Assembly (NCBI RefSeq): GCF_007859755.1
Contig: NZ_SJPF01000006.1
Coordinates: forward strand, 124,010-188,009
Length of the DNA stretch: 64,000 bases
Reading direction: 5' to 3'
Origin: Blastopirellula retiformator
GTDB lineage: Bacteria; Planctomycetota; Planctomycetia; Pirellulales; Pirellulaceae
The translations under genes were made by a program, and so were the position numbers. Below, piece by piece: positions 56,778-64,000 of the stretch (its first letter is position 1; the number at the start of each line of letters is the position of its first letter). The notes below the pieces were generated by a model. The model did no database searches. It saw nothing but the letters and a program-made list of their open reading frames with translations, and had not been told where the DNA came from.

Positions 56778-57537
56778 AGAAAAGGTGTCAGGACTCTTTT
56801 TTCCTCCGCCAGCACATGATACCCTGCTGCCATGGGTAGACCAAAGCGAGCAGACGAAGCCGGCGGCATTTATCATGCCTTGAATCGAGGCAACTCTCGG
56901 GCGGCGATCTTCGATAAGCCGGACGATTTCGATGCGTTCGAGCGTATTTTGGCCGAGGGGCTGTCGCGGTACCCGTGTCAAATTTTAGCCTACCAACTGA
57001 TGCCCAACCATTGGCATTTGGTTGTCCGCCCCACCGCTGACGGCGGCATGAGCGACTTGCTGCGGTGGGTCACCCTGACGCACACGATGCGCCGACACGC
57101 GCACCGCCACACTTCCGGCAAAGGGCACATCTATCAAGGGCGGTTCAAGAGTTTTCCGGTGCAAGACGACGAGCACTTTCTGGTCGTATGTCGTTATGTC
57201 GAACGCAATGCCCGGCAGGCTGGCCTGGTAACTTTGGCCGAAGACTGGAAATGGGGATCGCTCGCCCGTTGGTTGGCCAAGCCGCGGCGAAAGCCAGATC
57301 TCCTGACGCCGTGGCCGATCGCCCGACCTAGTCATTGGAAAGACCGAGTCAATCAGGCGATGTCCAAGAAAGAAGTCGACGCCGTCCGCCACGCGATCCG
57401 CCGAGGCTCCCCCTTCGGCGACCCCGATTGGACCCAGTCCATTGCCCGCCGCCTGAACCTAGATTCCACCCTCCGCCCCCGCGGCAGGCCGAAGAAGGTA
57501 GCGCCTGGTCGAAAAAAAGAGTCCTGACACCTTTTCT
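56778..57537 (+). mobile_element. RAYT-type element bounded by perfect 25-bp inverted repeats
   Basis: The 25-bp sequence at 56778-56802 (core AAAAGGTGTCAGGACTCTTT) recurs exactly in reverse complement at 57513-57537, framing the transposase gene. The right repeat overlaps the last codons and stop of the gene. Such flanks are typical of REP-associated tyrosine transposases. Confidence 0.88.
56832..57527 (+). CDS. REP-associated tyrosine (Y1/IS200-like) transposase
   Basis: 231 residues. The HUH metal site is in LAYQLMPNHWHLVVRP (HWH, about 60), and the nucleophilic Tyr is probably in FLVVCRYVERNARQAGLV (about 122). The opening GRPKRADEAGGIYHALNRGN and the GHIYQGRFKSFPVQDDEHFL stretch are standard for this family. 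It nicks and joins single-stranded DNA at hairpin ends. The C-terminus is basic (RGRPKKVAPGRKKES). All key residues are present, so it may be active. Confidence 0.93.
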   Translation: MGRPKRADEAGGIYHALNRGNSRAAIFDKPDDFDAFERILAEGLSRYPCQILAYQLMPNHWHLVVRPTADGGMSDLLRWVTLTHTMRRHAHRHTSGKGHIYQGRFKSFPVQDDEHFLVVCRYVERNARQAGLVTLAEDWKWGSLARWLAKPRRKPDLLTPWPIARPSHWKDRVNQAMSKKEVDAVRHAIRRGSPFGDPDWTQSIARRLNLDSTLRPRGRPKKVAPGRKKES

Positions 57538-57627
57538 GTTCCCTGTTCACCAATTCCTTCAGGATGCTGGTAAACTACCGACTGTGGATCCGATCCCCTC
57601 CCGCTGGATTCTTGACGTCGAGGCCCC

Positions 57628-58530
57628 ATGGTTAAATCGATAGTAACGCGGAGAATAAGTCGAATGGCTAAAGCCACACCAGAAGCCTATATCAATGCGG
57701 TTCGCCACCTGGGACAGGAGAAGCGAATTGAGCAGACCATGCTTGGGAAGATCCAAGTTCCAGATGGAGAAAGGTTGCTTCGATCCCCATTTCCTCCGGT
57801 GCTACTTCCGATGTGGGTTACGGGTGCCGGAACTATACAGGGCTTGTGGAGTCACTGGTTTTCCGAGCGTAGTCCGACGTTTGTCGAGTTTTACGGCATA
57901 ACGACATACGGAAAGCGAAACATGGCTTTCGAGCGTGGACGCACATTCAAACAAGCAATCTACGAGCACCTGTTCAATAGCATCACGAACAGGGATGGTA
58001 TTGATGACGAAATTCGGACATTCGCAGCTGCTTGCGGTATCGACGACTTAGATGAAGTTGATCAGATGTCACTCGATGGGGGCGATGTCACGATGCTTAA
58101 ATCGCATCCAGAGTTTCTCGGCAAGGTCCCACTCTCCTTCTTTGATTACGACAATCAAGCTGGGTACACGGGGGATTTTCCCTCCATCGAAATTGTGAAG
58201 AGTAAAGGTGCATTAAAGCACTACTGCGTGCATGAAATCCACTCCGGCTTCAAGAGTTTGCAGCCGGACTTCACGTTGCGAGACGCAGTCGCACAGGACG
58301 CGCAGTCGCCGGAATGGTTCCGGACACCGTCGCAAAAAAAACTTTTCGGGAAATTGCTCGACGCCAACGACCTTGAGGGAGCGTGGATGTGCTTGAACTC
58401 GCCTCGATGGGCCCTGGGCGACGCTCGCCAAGCCATTACTGACTTGGCTGATAGAGCCAACGATATTGCATTTTCGGCTCTGGCAACTACTTGGGTGAAT
58501 TTGCCCTTTTCTGATGACGAAGTGATTTGA
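57628..58530 (+). CDS. unrecognised protein, 300 residues
   Basis: ATG at 57628 with GAGG 5 bp upstream; an ATG at 57664 is an alternative. The protein has no signal peptide or membrane span and looks like a soluble mixed alpha/beta protein with many aromatic residues (PMWVTGAGTIQGLWSHWFSE; FVEFYGITTYGKRNMAFERG). I recognise no motif. GC and codon use are lower than in the housekeeping genes, and it sits in an island of transposons, so it was probably acquired. A defence or immunity role is possible but not supported by a motif. A degenerate repeat shared with the 60.6-kb region lies behind it. Confidence 0.75.
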   Translation: MVKSIVTRRISRMAKATPEAYINAVRHLGQEKRIEQTMLGKIQVPDGERLLRSPFPPVLLPMWVTGAGTIQGLWSHWFSERSPTFVEFYGITTYGKRNMAFERGRTFKQAIYEHLFNSITNRDGIDDEIRTFAAACGIDDLDEVDQMSLDGGDVTMLKSHPEFLGKVPLSFFDYDNQAGYTGDFPSIEIVKSKGALKHYCVHEIHSGFKSLQPDFTLRDAVAQDAQSPEWFRTPSQKKLFGKLLDANDLEGAWMCLNSPRWALGDARQAITDLADRANDIAFSALATTWVNLPFSDDEVI

Positions 58531-58595
58531 ACTTTTTCTGTACAGATTTGCTATCACAACCCTTGAATGGAGGAGCTCGCGTGAGAAATGGGAGA

Positions 58596-58640
58596 AGTGC
58601 GGCATCCATGAGGAGGCCGCCACCAAGTCGATAGCGGGAT
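58596..58640. repeat. dispersed repeat, family C, copy 1
   Basis: GGCATCCATGAGGAGGCCGCC followed by AAGTCGATAGCGG is shared with 60627-60665 (two substitutions in the first block). Both copies lie about 70 bp behind an unrecognised island gene. The rest of 58531-58897 holds no supportable gene. Confidence 0.65.
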
Positions 58641-58897
58641 GTAAATTTCGCGATCTTCCAAGCATCCATTTGGCGAAATCCGCAGTCGGACCCCCATGCG
58701 ATAGATTCGGCTGTTCCTAAACACGGAAGCGAACGTGGTTCGCCATGCCACCACGTTGGGATGCCGGGGGATTCCGCTACGTCTTGATTTTAATCCGCGA
58801 CCGACTCTTGCCTCGGTCCACGTGTTTTCGATCTTGCATGATCACATGCTCCCCGTCGTGCATTGTCGCAGCAAACGCAACCTTCCCAAGCCTCTTA

Positions 58898-59855
58898 GAG
58901 CCTATCCGGAAACGCATCTACGCCGCAACTCGATATTTGAACGGGACTTGGCCAGGCGGAGGGGCGAGGCGACGGAGCATTCTGCCGATCGACGCAACCT
59001 GGACCATTGCTTCGCTTGAATCGGTTCGATGTTCGTAATCTCGACTCAGCCGACGCCAGCGGCCGAGCCAGCTTAGAGTGCGCTCGGCGACCCAGCGTTT
59101 CGGCAACAATACGAAGCCTTTGACGCCGACCGGACGGCGAACGATTTCCAGCTTCCAAGGAATGTTCTTTTGCTCGGCCAGCCACGCGTTTAGATCATGG
59201 TTATGATACTTCGAATCGGCCCATACCACTTCTAGCCGAGGCTGCTTCGCCTGCGTCAGTTGTTTCATTACCGGTCGAGCGGCGACCGCATCATCGACCG
59301 AGGCGATCGTGACGACCACCGCCAGCAGCAGGCCGAGCGCATCGACGGCGATGTTCCGCTTTCGCCCGGTGATTTTCTTGCCGCCGTCATAGCCGCGACT
59401 GGAAGAGCGTTCGCTGGTCTTCACGCTTTGACTGTCAATGCTGGCGGCGCTGGGATCGATCTGTTCGCTTGACGCTTCCAACTGGCGAATCGCTCCAACC
59501 AGCGTTTCGTTGATCCGCCGCAGCGTCCCGTCGTCTCGCCAACGAGCGAAGTAATCGTAGACGGTGCTCTTCGGCAGCAGGTCATGCGGAAGCATGTCCC
59601 ACTGGCAACCGGAGCGGCATTGATAGAAAATCGTATTCACCACCTCCCGCATGTCGACCGAACGAGGCCGGCCTCCTTTTTTGCTTTGCCGATAACGGGG
59701 AATCAAGCCTTCAATCAGTTCCCACTGCTGGTCGGTCAAATCGCTCGGGTATCGTTTTCGGACTTCGTCGGACATCGCAGGCTCCAAGAGTTTGGGGAGC
59801 CGCAAAGTGTGACGAAAATCGGAGCTTCAAGAAATAGCAGTTTCCGGATAGGCTC
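58898..59855 (-). mobile_element. complete IS5-family insertion sequence
   Basis: 958 bp with perfect 16-bp terminal inverted repeats GAGCCTATCCGGAAAC (58898-58913 and complement 59840-59855), flanked by TTA target duplications (58895-58897 and 59856-59858). It contains one intact transposase gene. The intact ends and duplication point to recent insertion. Confidence 0.95.
58918..59775 (-). CDS. IS5-family DDE transposase
   Basis: 285 residues; the ATG at 59775 has GGAG 6 bp upstream. The N-terminal helix-turn-helix region (YPSDLTDQQWELIEGLIPRY and RSVDMREVVNTIFYQCRSGC, then QWDMLPHD) is followed by the DDE domain: first Asp in SIDSQSVKTSERSS, second in VVWADSKYHNHDLNAWL, and Glu in WVAERTLSWLGRWRRLSRDY. 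It is a single ORF without a frameshift and should be functional. Confidence 0.95.
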   Translation of the reverse strand: MSDEVRKRYPSDLTDQQWELIEGLIPRYRQSKKGGRPRSVDMREVVNTIFYQCRSGCQWDMLPHDLLPKSTVYDYFARWRDDGTLRRINETLVGAIRQLEASSEQIDPSAASIDSQSVKTSERSSSRGYDGGKKITGRKRNIAVDALGLLLAVVVTIASVDDAVAARPVMKQLTQAKQPRLEVVWADSKYHNHDLNAWLAEQKNIPWKLEIVRRPVGVKGFVLLPKRWVAERTLSWLGRWRRLSRDYEHRTDSSEAMVQVASIGRMLRRLAPPPGQVPFKYRVAA

Positions 59856-59965
59856 TTAGAGAAAGGTCGCTCAATCAAGTACGCATTAATATATAAGCGG
59901 GACGGGTTTCAGGGGACAGTATATTATGTGCTTGACACATACACACATGGCAAGGATTTTAGCTC

Positions 59966-60568
59966 ATGATCCATCGCGGTTGCTGTAAGTTCTTCAATGA
60001 GATGATTGGCGTTCCACTGGTGGCGTTTTGTTATTGCTATCTTGAGGACAATCGGGGCGGCAGGTTAGCCTTGGACTCGCTATTCCTTGATTCAGAGAAG
60101 CTTGAAGGCTCTTTGACGCTCAAAGAGAATGGGCGATTATTCTGCAGGCTGGAAGGAGTGGGTTGTGATGGCAGAGACGTGGCAAGTTGCTTGGGCGAGG
60201 AATTTCGGCTGGTGCTGGTAGTCTTTGATGACTTTGTGCATGTCAAAATTCCATTATTCAATGGGAGCATATGTGAGGACGTGAACAAGTGGGAGTATTC
60301 TGACGGAGCGTTAGTGGCACAAGTGTTACGGCAGTCTAGGCAAGGCTATGTGGTTCGCGTCGGCAATACAAAGGCAATCTTGCCTGGTCAATACTTGACC
60401 AAGGAGTTGCGCCAAGATCTAGGTGGGTTGATTCACAAAGTATTTGAATTTGAGCTGGTTGCCACTCACGAAAATGGGGATATCATCGTGAAGCCTATCG
60501 GTCCATTTTTAAGCTTTCAGGATTGGTGGGATCTTCCAGATAGCGCACGTCGGCGTGGCGTCCAGTAG
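59966..60568 (+). CDS. unrecognised protein, 200 residues
   Basis: ATG at 59966 with AAGGA 9 bp upstream. It is a soluble protein rich in beta strands with an unusual N-terminal run of Cys and aromatics (GCCKFFNEMIGVPLVAFCYC). The segment GYVVRVGNTKAILPGQYLTK, then ENGDIIVKPIGPF (about 130-185), faintly resembles an S1/OB-type RNA-binding barrel; this is a weak inference. GC is clearly lower than the chromosome average here. It stands between an IS5 element and a truncated hsdM, so it was probably acquired. Confidence 0.7.
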   Translation: MIHRGCCKFFNEMIGVPLVAFCYCYLEDNRGGRLALDSLFLDSEKLEGSLTLKENGRLFCRLEGVGCDGRDVASCLGEEFRLVLVVFDDFVHVKIPLFNGSICEDVNKWEYSDGALVAQVLRQSRQGYVVRVGNTKAILPGQYLTKELRQDLGGLIHKVFEFELVATHENGDIIVKPIGPFLSFQDWWDLPDSARRRGVQ

Positions 60569-60626
60569 AGTCAAAAAGACGGTGTCGGGGCACTTTGCTG
60601 TTGCATTTCCATATCATTCGGTGGGT

Positions 60627-60670
60627 GGCATCCATGAGGAAGCCACCGTCGAGTCGATAGCGGACTCTCG
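60627..60670. repeat. dispersed repeat, family C, copy 2
   Basis: GGCATCCATGAGGAAGCCACC followed by GAGTCGATAGCGG; compare 58596-58640. The rest of the 60569-60905 gap shows no gene. Confidence 0.65.
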
Positions 60671-60905
60671 CGACAAGCTCGAAATTGCGTCGCGCCCGAA
60701 GTCATCCGTAGAATTCGGTGGCCGTCATTTCTGGATAGGGGACCAAACGTGTCCACCCCCTCTTCCATATCCCCAAAGTCACCCGCCCAAACCGGCCGCT
60801 CAAATGGCTGTTCGGCGTCCCCGCGATGGGATAAAATCGCGGCGTTTTCCCTTTTCTCCCATTGCATGACGCACCGGGCGCCTCCGACAAGAACGTCACC
60901 GGACC

Positions 60906-61115
60906 ATGGCCAAAAAGAAAGCCGCGGCGAAGAAAGACTCTTCGGCCGCCAATATCGGGTTTGAAGCCAAGCTCTGGCTCGCCGCCGATAAGCTCCGCAA
61001 CAACATGGACGCCGCAGAGTACAAGCATGTCGTGCTCGGGCTCATCTTTCTCAAATACATCTCCGACGCCTTCGCCGAGCTGCACGGCAAGCTGATCGCC
61101 GGCGATCCGGCCGAG
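60906..61115 (+). pseudogene. truncated type I restriction-modification methylase, hsdM fragment
   Basis: About 65-70 codons match the highly conserved N-terminus of Hsd[21 protein letters not shown] and [20 protein letters not shown], then FAELHGKL. After about LIAGDPAES similarity is lost; the frame runs on to 61400 but only antisense to the next gene. The methylase domain and hsdS/hsdR are missing, so no working system remains. Confidence 0.88.
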
Positions 61116-61232
61116 AGCATCGCCTGGGCGCCGTCGCCACTTGTTCGTGGCAACGGTACCCGTAACCCTATCAAAACGCCAAATTGGCGTGGCGTGAATT
61201 TCGTGCCGAACATCCTTGGGCCGAGACTTGAC

Positions 61233-61739
61233 CTACGGAGCAGCACCCTCCAACACCGTAACGATCGCGGCAATATCTCCAATTCTCTTAACCGTCCCAT
61301 CTTCGCCAACGAAGCCATACTGATCGGCCTGAGGATCAAACGCGATTGGGGGAGTGACGTTGTAGACCAGCCACCAGCGGTCGTCGTGTTGCTTGGGTAA
61401 CTCGAGCGCCGCCCCTCGCAGCGATCGTTTCGTTGCCGATTCGGGCAGCCTCCGCCGCTGCTTGTCAATCGTCGCCCGGACGTCCGGCGGCCAGACGTAC
61501 GCTTCGTACGACTCTCGCGAGATCCCCAGGAAGTCAGCGATCGACTGCGACTCCGACCGATCCGCCAGCAGCGGCACGATCGTCTCGAGCGGAGCGTTTT
61601 CAAACTGTTTCGAGAATCCGCAGTCGCAGGAAAACGCGAACGTGACGCCGTCGGCCGACCGATACGTGGCGACATCTTTCAGCTCTACTTCTTGAATCGC
61701 CGAACAATTTGGACAACGAATGGGTGCGGTGTGCCCCAT
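61233..61739 (-). CDS. zinc-ribbon-like hypothetical protein
   Basis: 168 residues from the ATG at 61739; upstream frame to 62405 is antisense to the ankyrin gene and not used. The N-terminus [14 protein letters not shown], then [13 protein letters not shown], gives two Cys pairs typical of a zinc ribbon. A middle Arg-rich helix ([20 protein letters not shown]) and a C-terminal strand-rich part follow ([27 protein letters not shown]). Function unknown; it might bind nucleic acid or protein. It converges on the hsdM fragment. Confidence 0.7.
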   Translation of the reverse strand: MGHTAPIRCPNCSAIQEVELKDVATYRSADGVTFAFSCDCGFSKQFENAPLETIVPLLADRSESQSIADFLGISRESYEAYVWPPDVRATIDKQRRRLPESATKRSLRGAALELPKQHDDRWWLVYNVTPPIAFDPQADQYGFVGEDGTVKRIGDIAAIVTVLEGAAP

Positions 61740-61940
61740 GGATGATGCTCTGACAGTATTGTGAGGAGACGTGGGCCTGGCGTCGGCCTGACGCGAAGCC
61801 CACCAATAACCCCCAAGCATTCTACCTATCGCAAAAACGCATTGGGAGCAGCAACAACACAGGCCATAATTAACGCAGAGGAGAACACCGCCCCGTTCGC
61901 CCCTCCACTCACATTCCCCGTTCCGCCGGAGCCACCCCGC

Positions 61941-62480
61941 ATGGTCACCTTCGTTCGCTTCGCCGCCAAGTTTGCCGCTTCCGCTGCACTGCTGGCGCTC
62001 GTTGGTATGCTTGGCTTGTGGGCTATGACGCCGCCGGTGGAGTCTCCGCCGCTGATTGGCGCCGATGGCGTCGTGGTTAGTAAGGAAGCTTCGGCCGAAT
62101 TGATTGACGAAGCCTTTGCGGCGGTACGGGCAGATGACGTGTCGCGGGTTCGGCAGTTTTTGGACAATGGCTATTCGGCCAATGTTCGTAGCCCGCGGGG
62201 TGATACGTTGTTGATCGTCGCCGCTTATCGCGGTAGTGACGCCGTGGTGGAGTTGCTGTTGGCTGCGGAAGGAACGGCACTCGATGCGCAGAATAGTGCG
62301 GGGCTGACGGCGGTTTCGGCGGCGGCGTTTAAGGGGCATGACGATTCGCTGCGGCAATTGATCGCCGCAGGGGCAAGCGTCAACTCGAACAGCCCGGCAC
62401 AGCAATCGGCGATCATGTTCGCCAAGATGGCCGGTAAGGCGAGCACCGTCGAGATCTTGAAAGAGGCTGGCGCCAAGTAA
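61941..62480 (+). CDS. membrane-anchored ankyrin-repeat protein
   Basis: 179 residues from the ATG at 61941. One N-terminal hydrophobic segment (FAASAALLALVGMLGLWAM) serves as signal or anchor. Then come ankyrin repeats: AAVRADDVSRVRQFLDNGYS, SPRGDTLLIVAAYRGSDAVV, NSAGLTAVSAAAFKGHDDSL and SPAQQSAIMFAKMAGKASTV. These form a protein-binding surface in the periplasm. No catalytic part is present and the partner is unknown. A spacer of 231 bp separates it from the next gene. Confidence 0.85.
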   Translation: MVTFVRFAAKFAASAALLALVGMLGLWAMTPPVESPPLIGADGVVVSKEASAELIDEAFAAVRADDVSRVRQFLDNGYSANVRSPRGDTLLIVAAYRGSDAVVELLLAAEGTALDAQNSAGLTAVSAAAFKGHDDSLRQLIAAGASVNSNSPAQQSAIMFAKMAGKASTVEILKEAGAK

Positions 62481-62711
62481 GCGGCCGGGCTACTTCCTCG
62501 CTACAGGCAGTCCGATTGGAGGCGAAGGCGATTCTGGCCCCCCCTTCCAGACCGATCCGCCGCGGGTCGTGTCGATTATGTGGCTAAGAAATGCCCTGCC
62601 CTGGGGATGCGTTCGTTGTATGCCTTATTTCGGCGGTATATATTTGAGTTACGTCACGAAACGCGTGCAAACCCCCGTAAGTCACCCACTCCATCCGAGG
62701 ACTCCTCAGGT

Positions 62712-63611
62712 ATGACCCATTTTGATCGCCGCTCTTTCCTGAGTCTGTCGGCCGCCGCTGCCGGCGCTTTCGCTCTGCCGACCTCGTCGCTGCTGGCCGC
62801 TGACGCCAAGGCGCCCTTCAAGATCTCGCTCGCCCAATGGTCGCTGCACAAGGCGCTCAAAGGTGGCAAGCTCGACAATCTCGACTTCGCCAAGACCGCC
62901 AAAGAAGAATGCGGTATCGAAGCGATCGAATACGTCAACCAGTTCTTCAAAGACAAGGCCAAGGACGAGAAGTACCTGGCCGAAATGAACGCCCGCTGTG
63001 CCGATCTCGGCGTTTCGCAGCAGCTGATCATGATCGACGGCGAAGGGGACCTGGGCGCCAGCGACGACGCCAAGCGAACCGCGGCGATCGAAAAACACTA
63101 CAAGTGGGTCGAAGCGGCCAAGACGCTCGGCTGCCACTCGATCCGGGTCAACGCCCGCACCGACGCCAAGTACGACGAAGGAATGAAGCTGGCCGCCGAC
63201 GGTCTTCGCCGCCTGAGTGAGTTCGCCAAGCCGTACGAAATCAACGTCATCGTCGAAAACCATGGCGGCCTGTCGTCGAACGGCGAGTGGCTGGCCGGCG
63301 TGATGAAGACGGTCGACCTGCCGAACTGCGGCACCCTGCCCGACTTCGGCAACTTCCACAGCTACGACCGCTACAAAGGGGTCGACGAAACGATGCCGTT
63401 CGCCAAGGCGGTCAGCGCCAAGAGCCACGACTTTGACGCCGATGGCAACGAAACCCACACCGACTACTTCAAGATGATGGATATCGTCGTCAAGAAGCAT
63501 GGCTATCACGGCTATGTCGGGGTCGAATACGAAGGTAGCAAGCTGCCCGAGATCGAAGGGATCGTCGCCACCCGCAAGTTGCTGGAACGTTGCGCCGAGA
63601 AGCTGAGCTAG
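62712..63611 (+). CDS. Tat-exported sugar phosphate isomerase/epimerase-like TIM barrel
   Basis: 299 residues from the ATG at 62712; upstream frame lacks homology. Twin-arginine signal [20 protein letters not shown]. The mature part is an AP-endonuclease-2/xylose-isomerase-type barrel with likely metal ligands in [14 protein letters not shown] (Glu), [13 protein letters not shown] (Asp), [14 protein letters not shown] (His/Asp) and [17 protein letters not shown] (Glu). Exported members are common in planctomycetes and usually act on sugars; the substrate is unknown. A strong terminator follows. Confidence 0.93.
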   Translation: MTHFDRRSFLSLSAAAAGAFALPTSSLLAADAKAPFKISLAQWSLHKALKGGKLDNLDFAKTAKEECGIEAIEYVNQFFKDKAKDEKYLAEMNARCADLGVSQQLIMIDGEGDLGASDDAKRTAAIEKHYKWVEAAKTLGCHSIRVNARTDAKYDEGMKLAADGLRRLSEFAKPYEINVIVENHGGLSSNGEWLAGVMKTVDLPNCGTLPDFGNFHSYDRYKGVDETMPFAKAVSAKSHDFDADGNETHTDYFKMMDIVVKKHGYHGYVGVEYEGSKLPEIEGIVATRKLLERCAEKLS

Positions 63612-63643
63612 GAACTGCTAGCACTCCAGCTGGATGAACACAG

Positions 63644-63678
63644 GCTCCTCTCGCGACTTCGCGAGAGGAGCTTTTTTT
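63644..63678 (+). terminator. rho-independent terminator of the isomerase-like gene
   Basis: GCTCCTCTCGCG (63644-63655) pairs perfectly with CGCGAGAGGAGC (63660-63671) around ACTT, followed by seven T residues. Confidence 0.95.
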
Positions 63679-63689
63679 GTGCGCTACTG

Positions 63690-63801
63690 CTTGGTGGCAT
63701 GCTCTTACGGCGTCTTCGACGGAAGAGCATGTCTTGGTCCCGCGAGAACGCATCAAAGACATGCTCATCCCGCAAAGACGCGGGAAGAGCATACCACCAA
63801 G
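63690..63801. repeat. inverted-repeat element with internal AGCATG hairpins
   Basis: CTTGGTGGCATGCTCTT (63690-63706) is matched by AAGAGCATACCACCAAG (63785-63801) with one mismatch. Inside, AGAGCATGTCTT and AAGACATGCTC, and CATGCTCTT and AAGAGCATG, form smaller hairpins. There is no coding frame; 63802-64000 also shows no gene, only a short hairpin CATGCTT-CGA-AAGCATG near 63868. Confidence 0.75.
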
Positions 63802-64000
63802 TGCCTGGAACCTGGCCGATTACCATTACCCAAACGCATGACGCTGGCGACGGCGAAAATCGACCATGCTTCGAAAGCATGACAGCGGCCCGGCTGGGTT
63901 TGGACCTGACCAGGCTGATTGATGCGCGAAACCGGCATCCGGGAATCTTTTGGGACTATTTTCAACAAAATTGGCCGCTGAAACGGGGACACACCCCGCG

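Noticed and set aside
58596-60670. Integron-style gene cassettes with attC sites behind the orphan genes
   Set aside because: The shared repeat lacks paired core sites of the GTTRRRY/RYYYAAC type, and no integron integrase is present. Kept only as a dispersed repeat.
61116-61400. Continuation of the hsdM reading frame
   Set aside because: No HsdM similarity remains; most of it is antisense to the zinc-ribbon gene.
61740-62405. Upstream extension of the zinc-ribbon gene
   Set aside because: It is antisense to the ankyrin gene and contains no family similarity; the ATG at 61739 gives a natural start with the first Cys pair.

Overview
The window is a stretch of planctomycete chromosome, most likely from a marine Pirellulales bacterium of the Blastopirellula/Bremerella type. 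I infer this from the gene families: paired DUF1552 and DUF1592/1588/1585 proteins, a giant secreted protein with an LEARQLLAA-type N-terminus and a dockerin end, Tat-exported Gfo/Idh and sugar-isomerase-like proteins, a DUF6800-like small protein, and a permease fused to a CPBP protease. No database search was possible, so the genus is a guess. There is no rRNA and no CRISPR array. One tRNA gene, tRNA-Ser(UGA), is present.

Layout. 1-6.2 kb: a DUF1592-family protein cut by the window edge, a DUF1552 protein, an exported protein of unknown role and an outer-membrane barrel protein. 6.5-17.3 kb: one gene for a 3602-residue modular surface protein. 17.7-21.5 kb: a second DUF1552/DUF1592 pair in the opposite gene order. 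21.5-28.6 kb: tRNA-Ser, a small basic protein, clpB and dnaK (both minus strand) and pheA. 29.2-30.0 kb: two related tiny secreted proteins. 30.3-34.6 kb: a plus-strand housekeeping run with tpiA, secG, a yicC-like gene, gmk, rpoZ, and separate coaC and coaB genes, several joined by ATGA overlaps. 35-42.6 kb: a thioesterase and an ACT-domain protein (divergent), an ABC exporter ATPase followed by a permease-CPBP fusion, an HD phosphohydrolase and aspS. 42.6-55.5 kb: a GT39-like membrane protein, glgX, purM, a minus-strand cluster (BON protein, RluA-type pseudouridine synthase, amidohydrolase), a Gfo/Idh oxidoreductase, an SDR enzyme, hflX and a LysR regulator. 55.6-61.1 kb: an accessory island with an ISAs1-type transposase fragment between 42-bp inverted repeats, a RAYT/IS200-like transposase between perfect 25-bp inverted repeats, two unrecognised genes with lower GC, a complete IS5-family element with target duplication, and a truncated hsdM. 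61.2-64 kb: a zinc-ribbon protein, an ankyrin protein, and a Tat-exported TIM-barrel protein with a strong terminator.

The most interesting material lies between genes. A ~155-bp repeat predicted to fold into five consecutive hairpins occurs three times plus a fragment. A second, MITE-like family with 15-bp ends sits directly behind pheA and purM. A sigma-54-type -24/-12 sequence precedes dnaK. The ACT-domain gene has a good -35/-10 promoter with a palindrome on the -35 box and a perfect 22-bp palindrome in its leader. No unmistakable new system with a known logic was found. The best candidates for undescribed biology are the multi-hairpin repeat family, the two orphan island genes that share a downstream repeat, and the giant surface protein with its recently duplicated 1.47-kb units.
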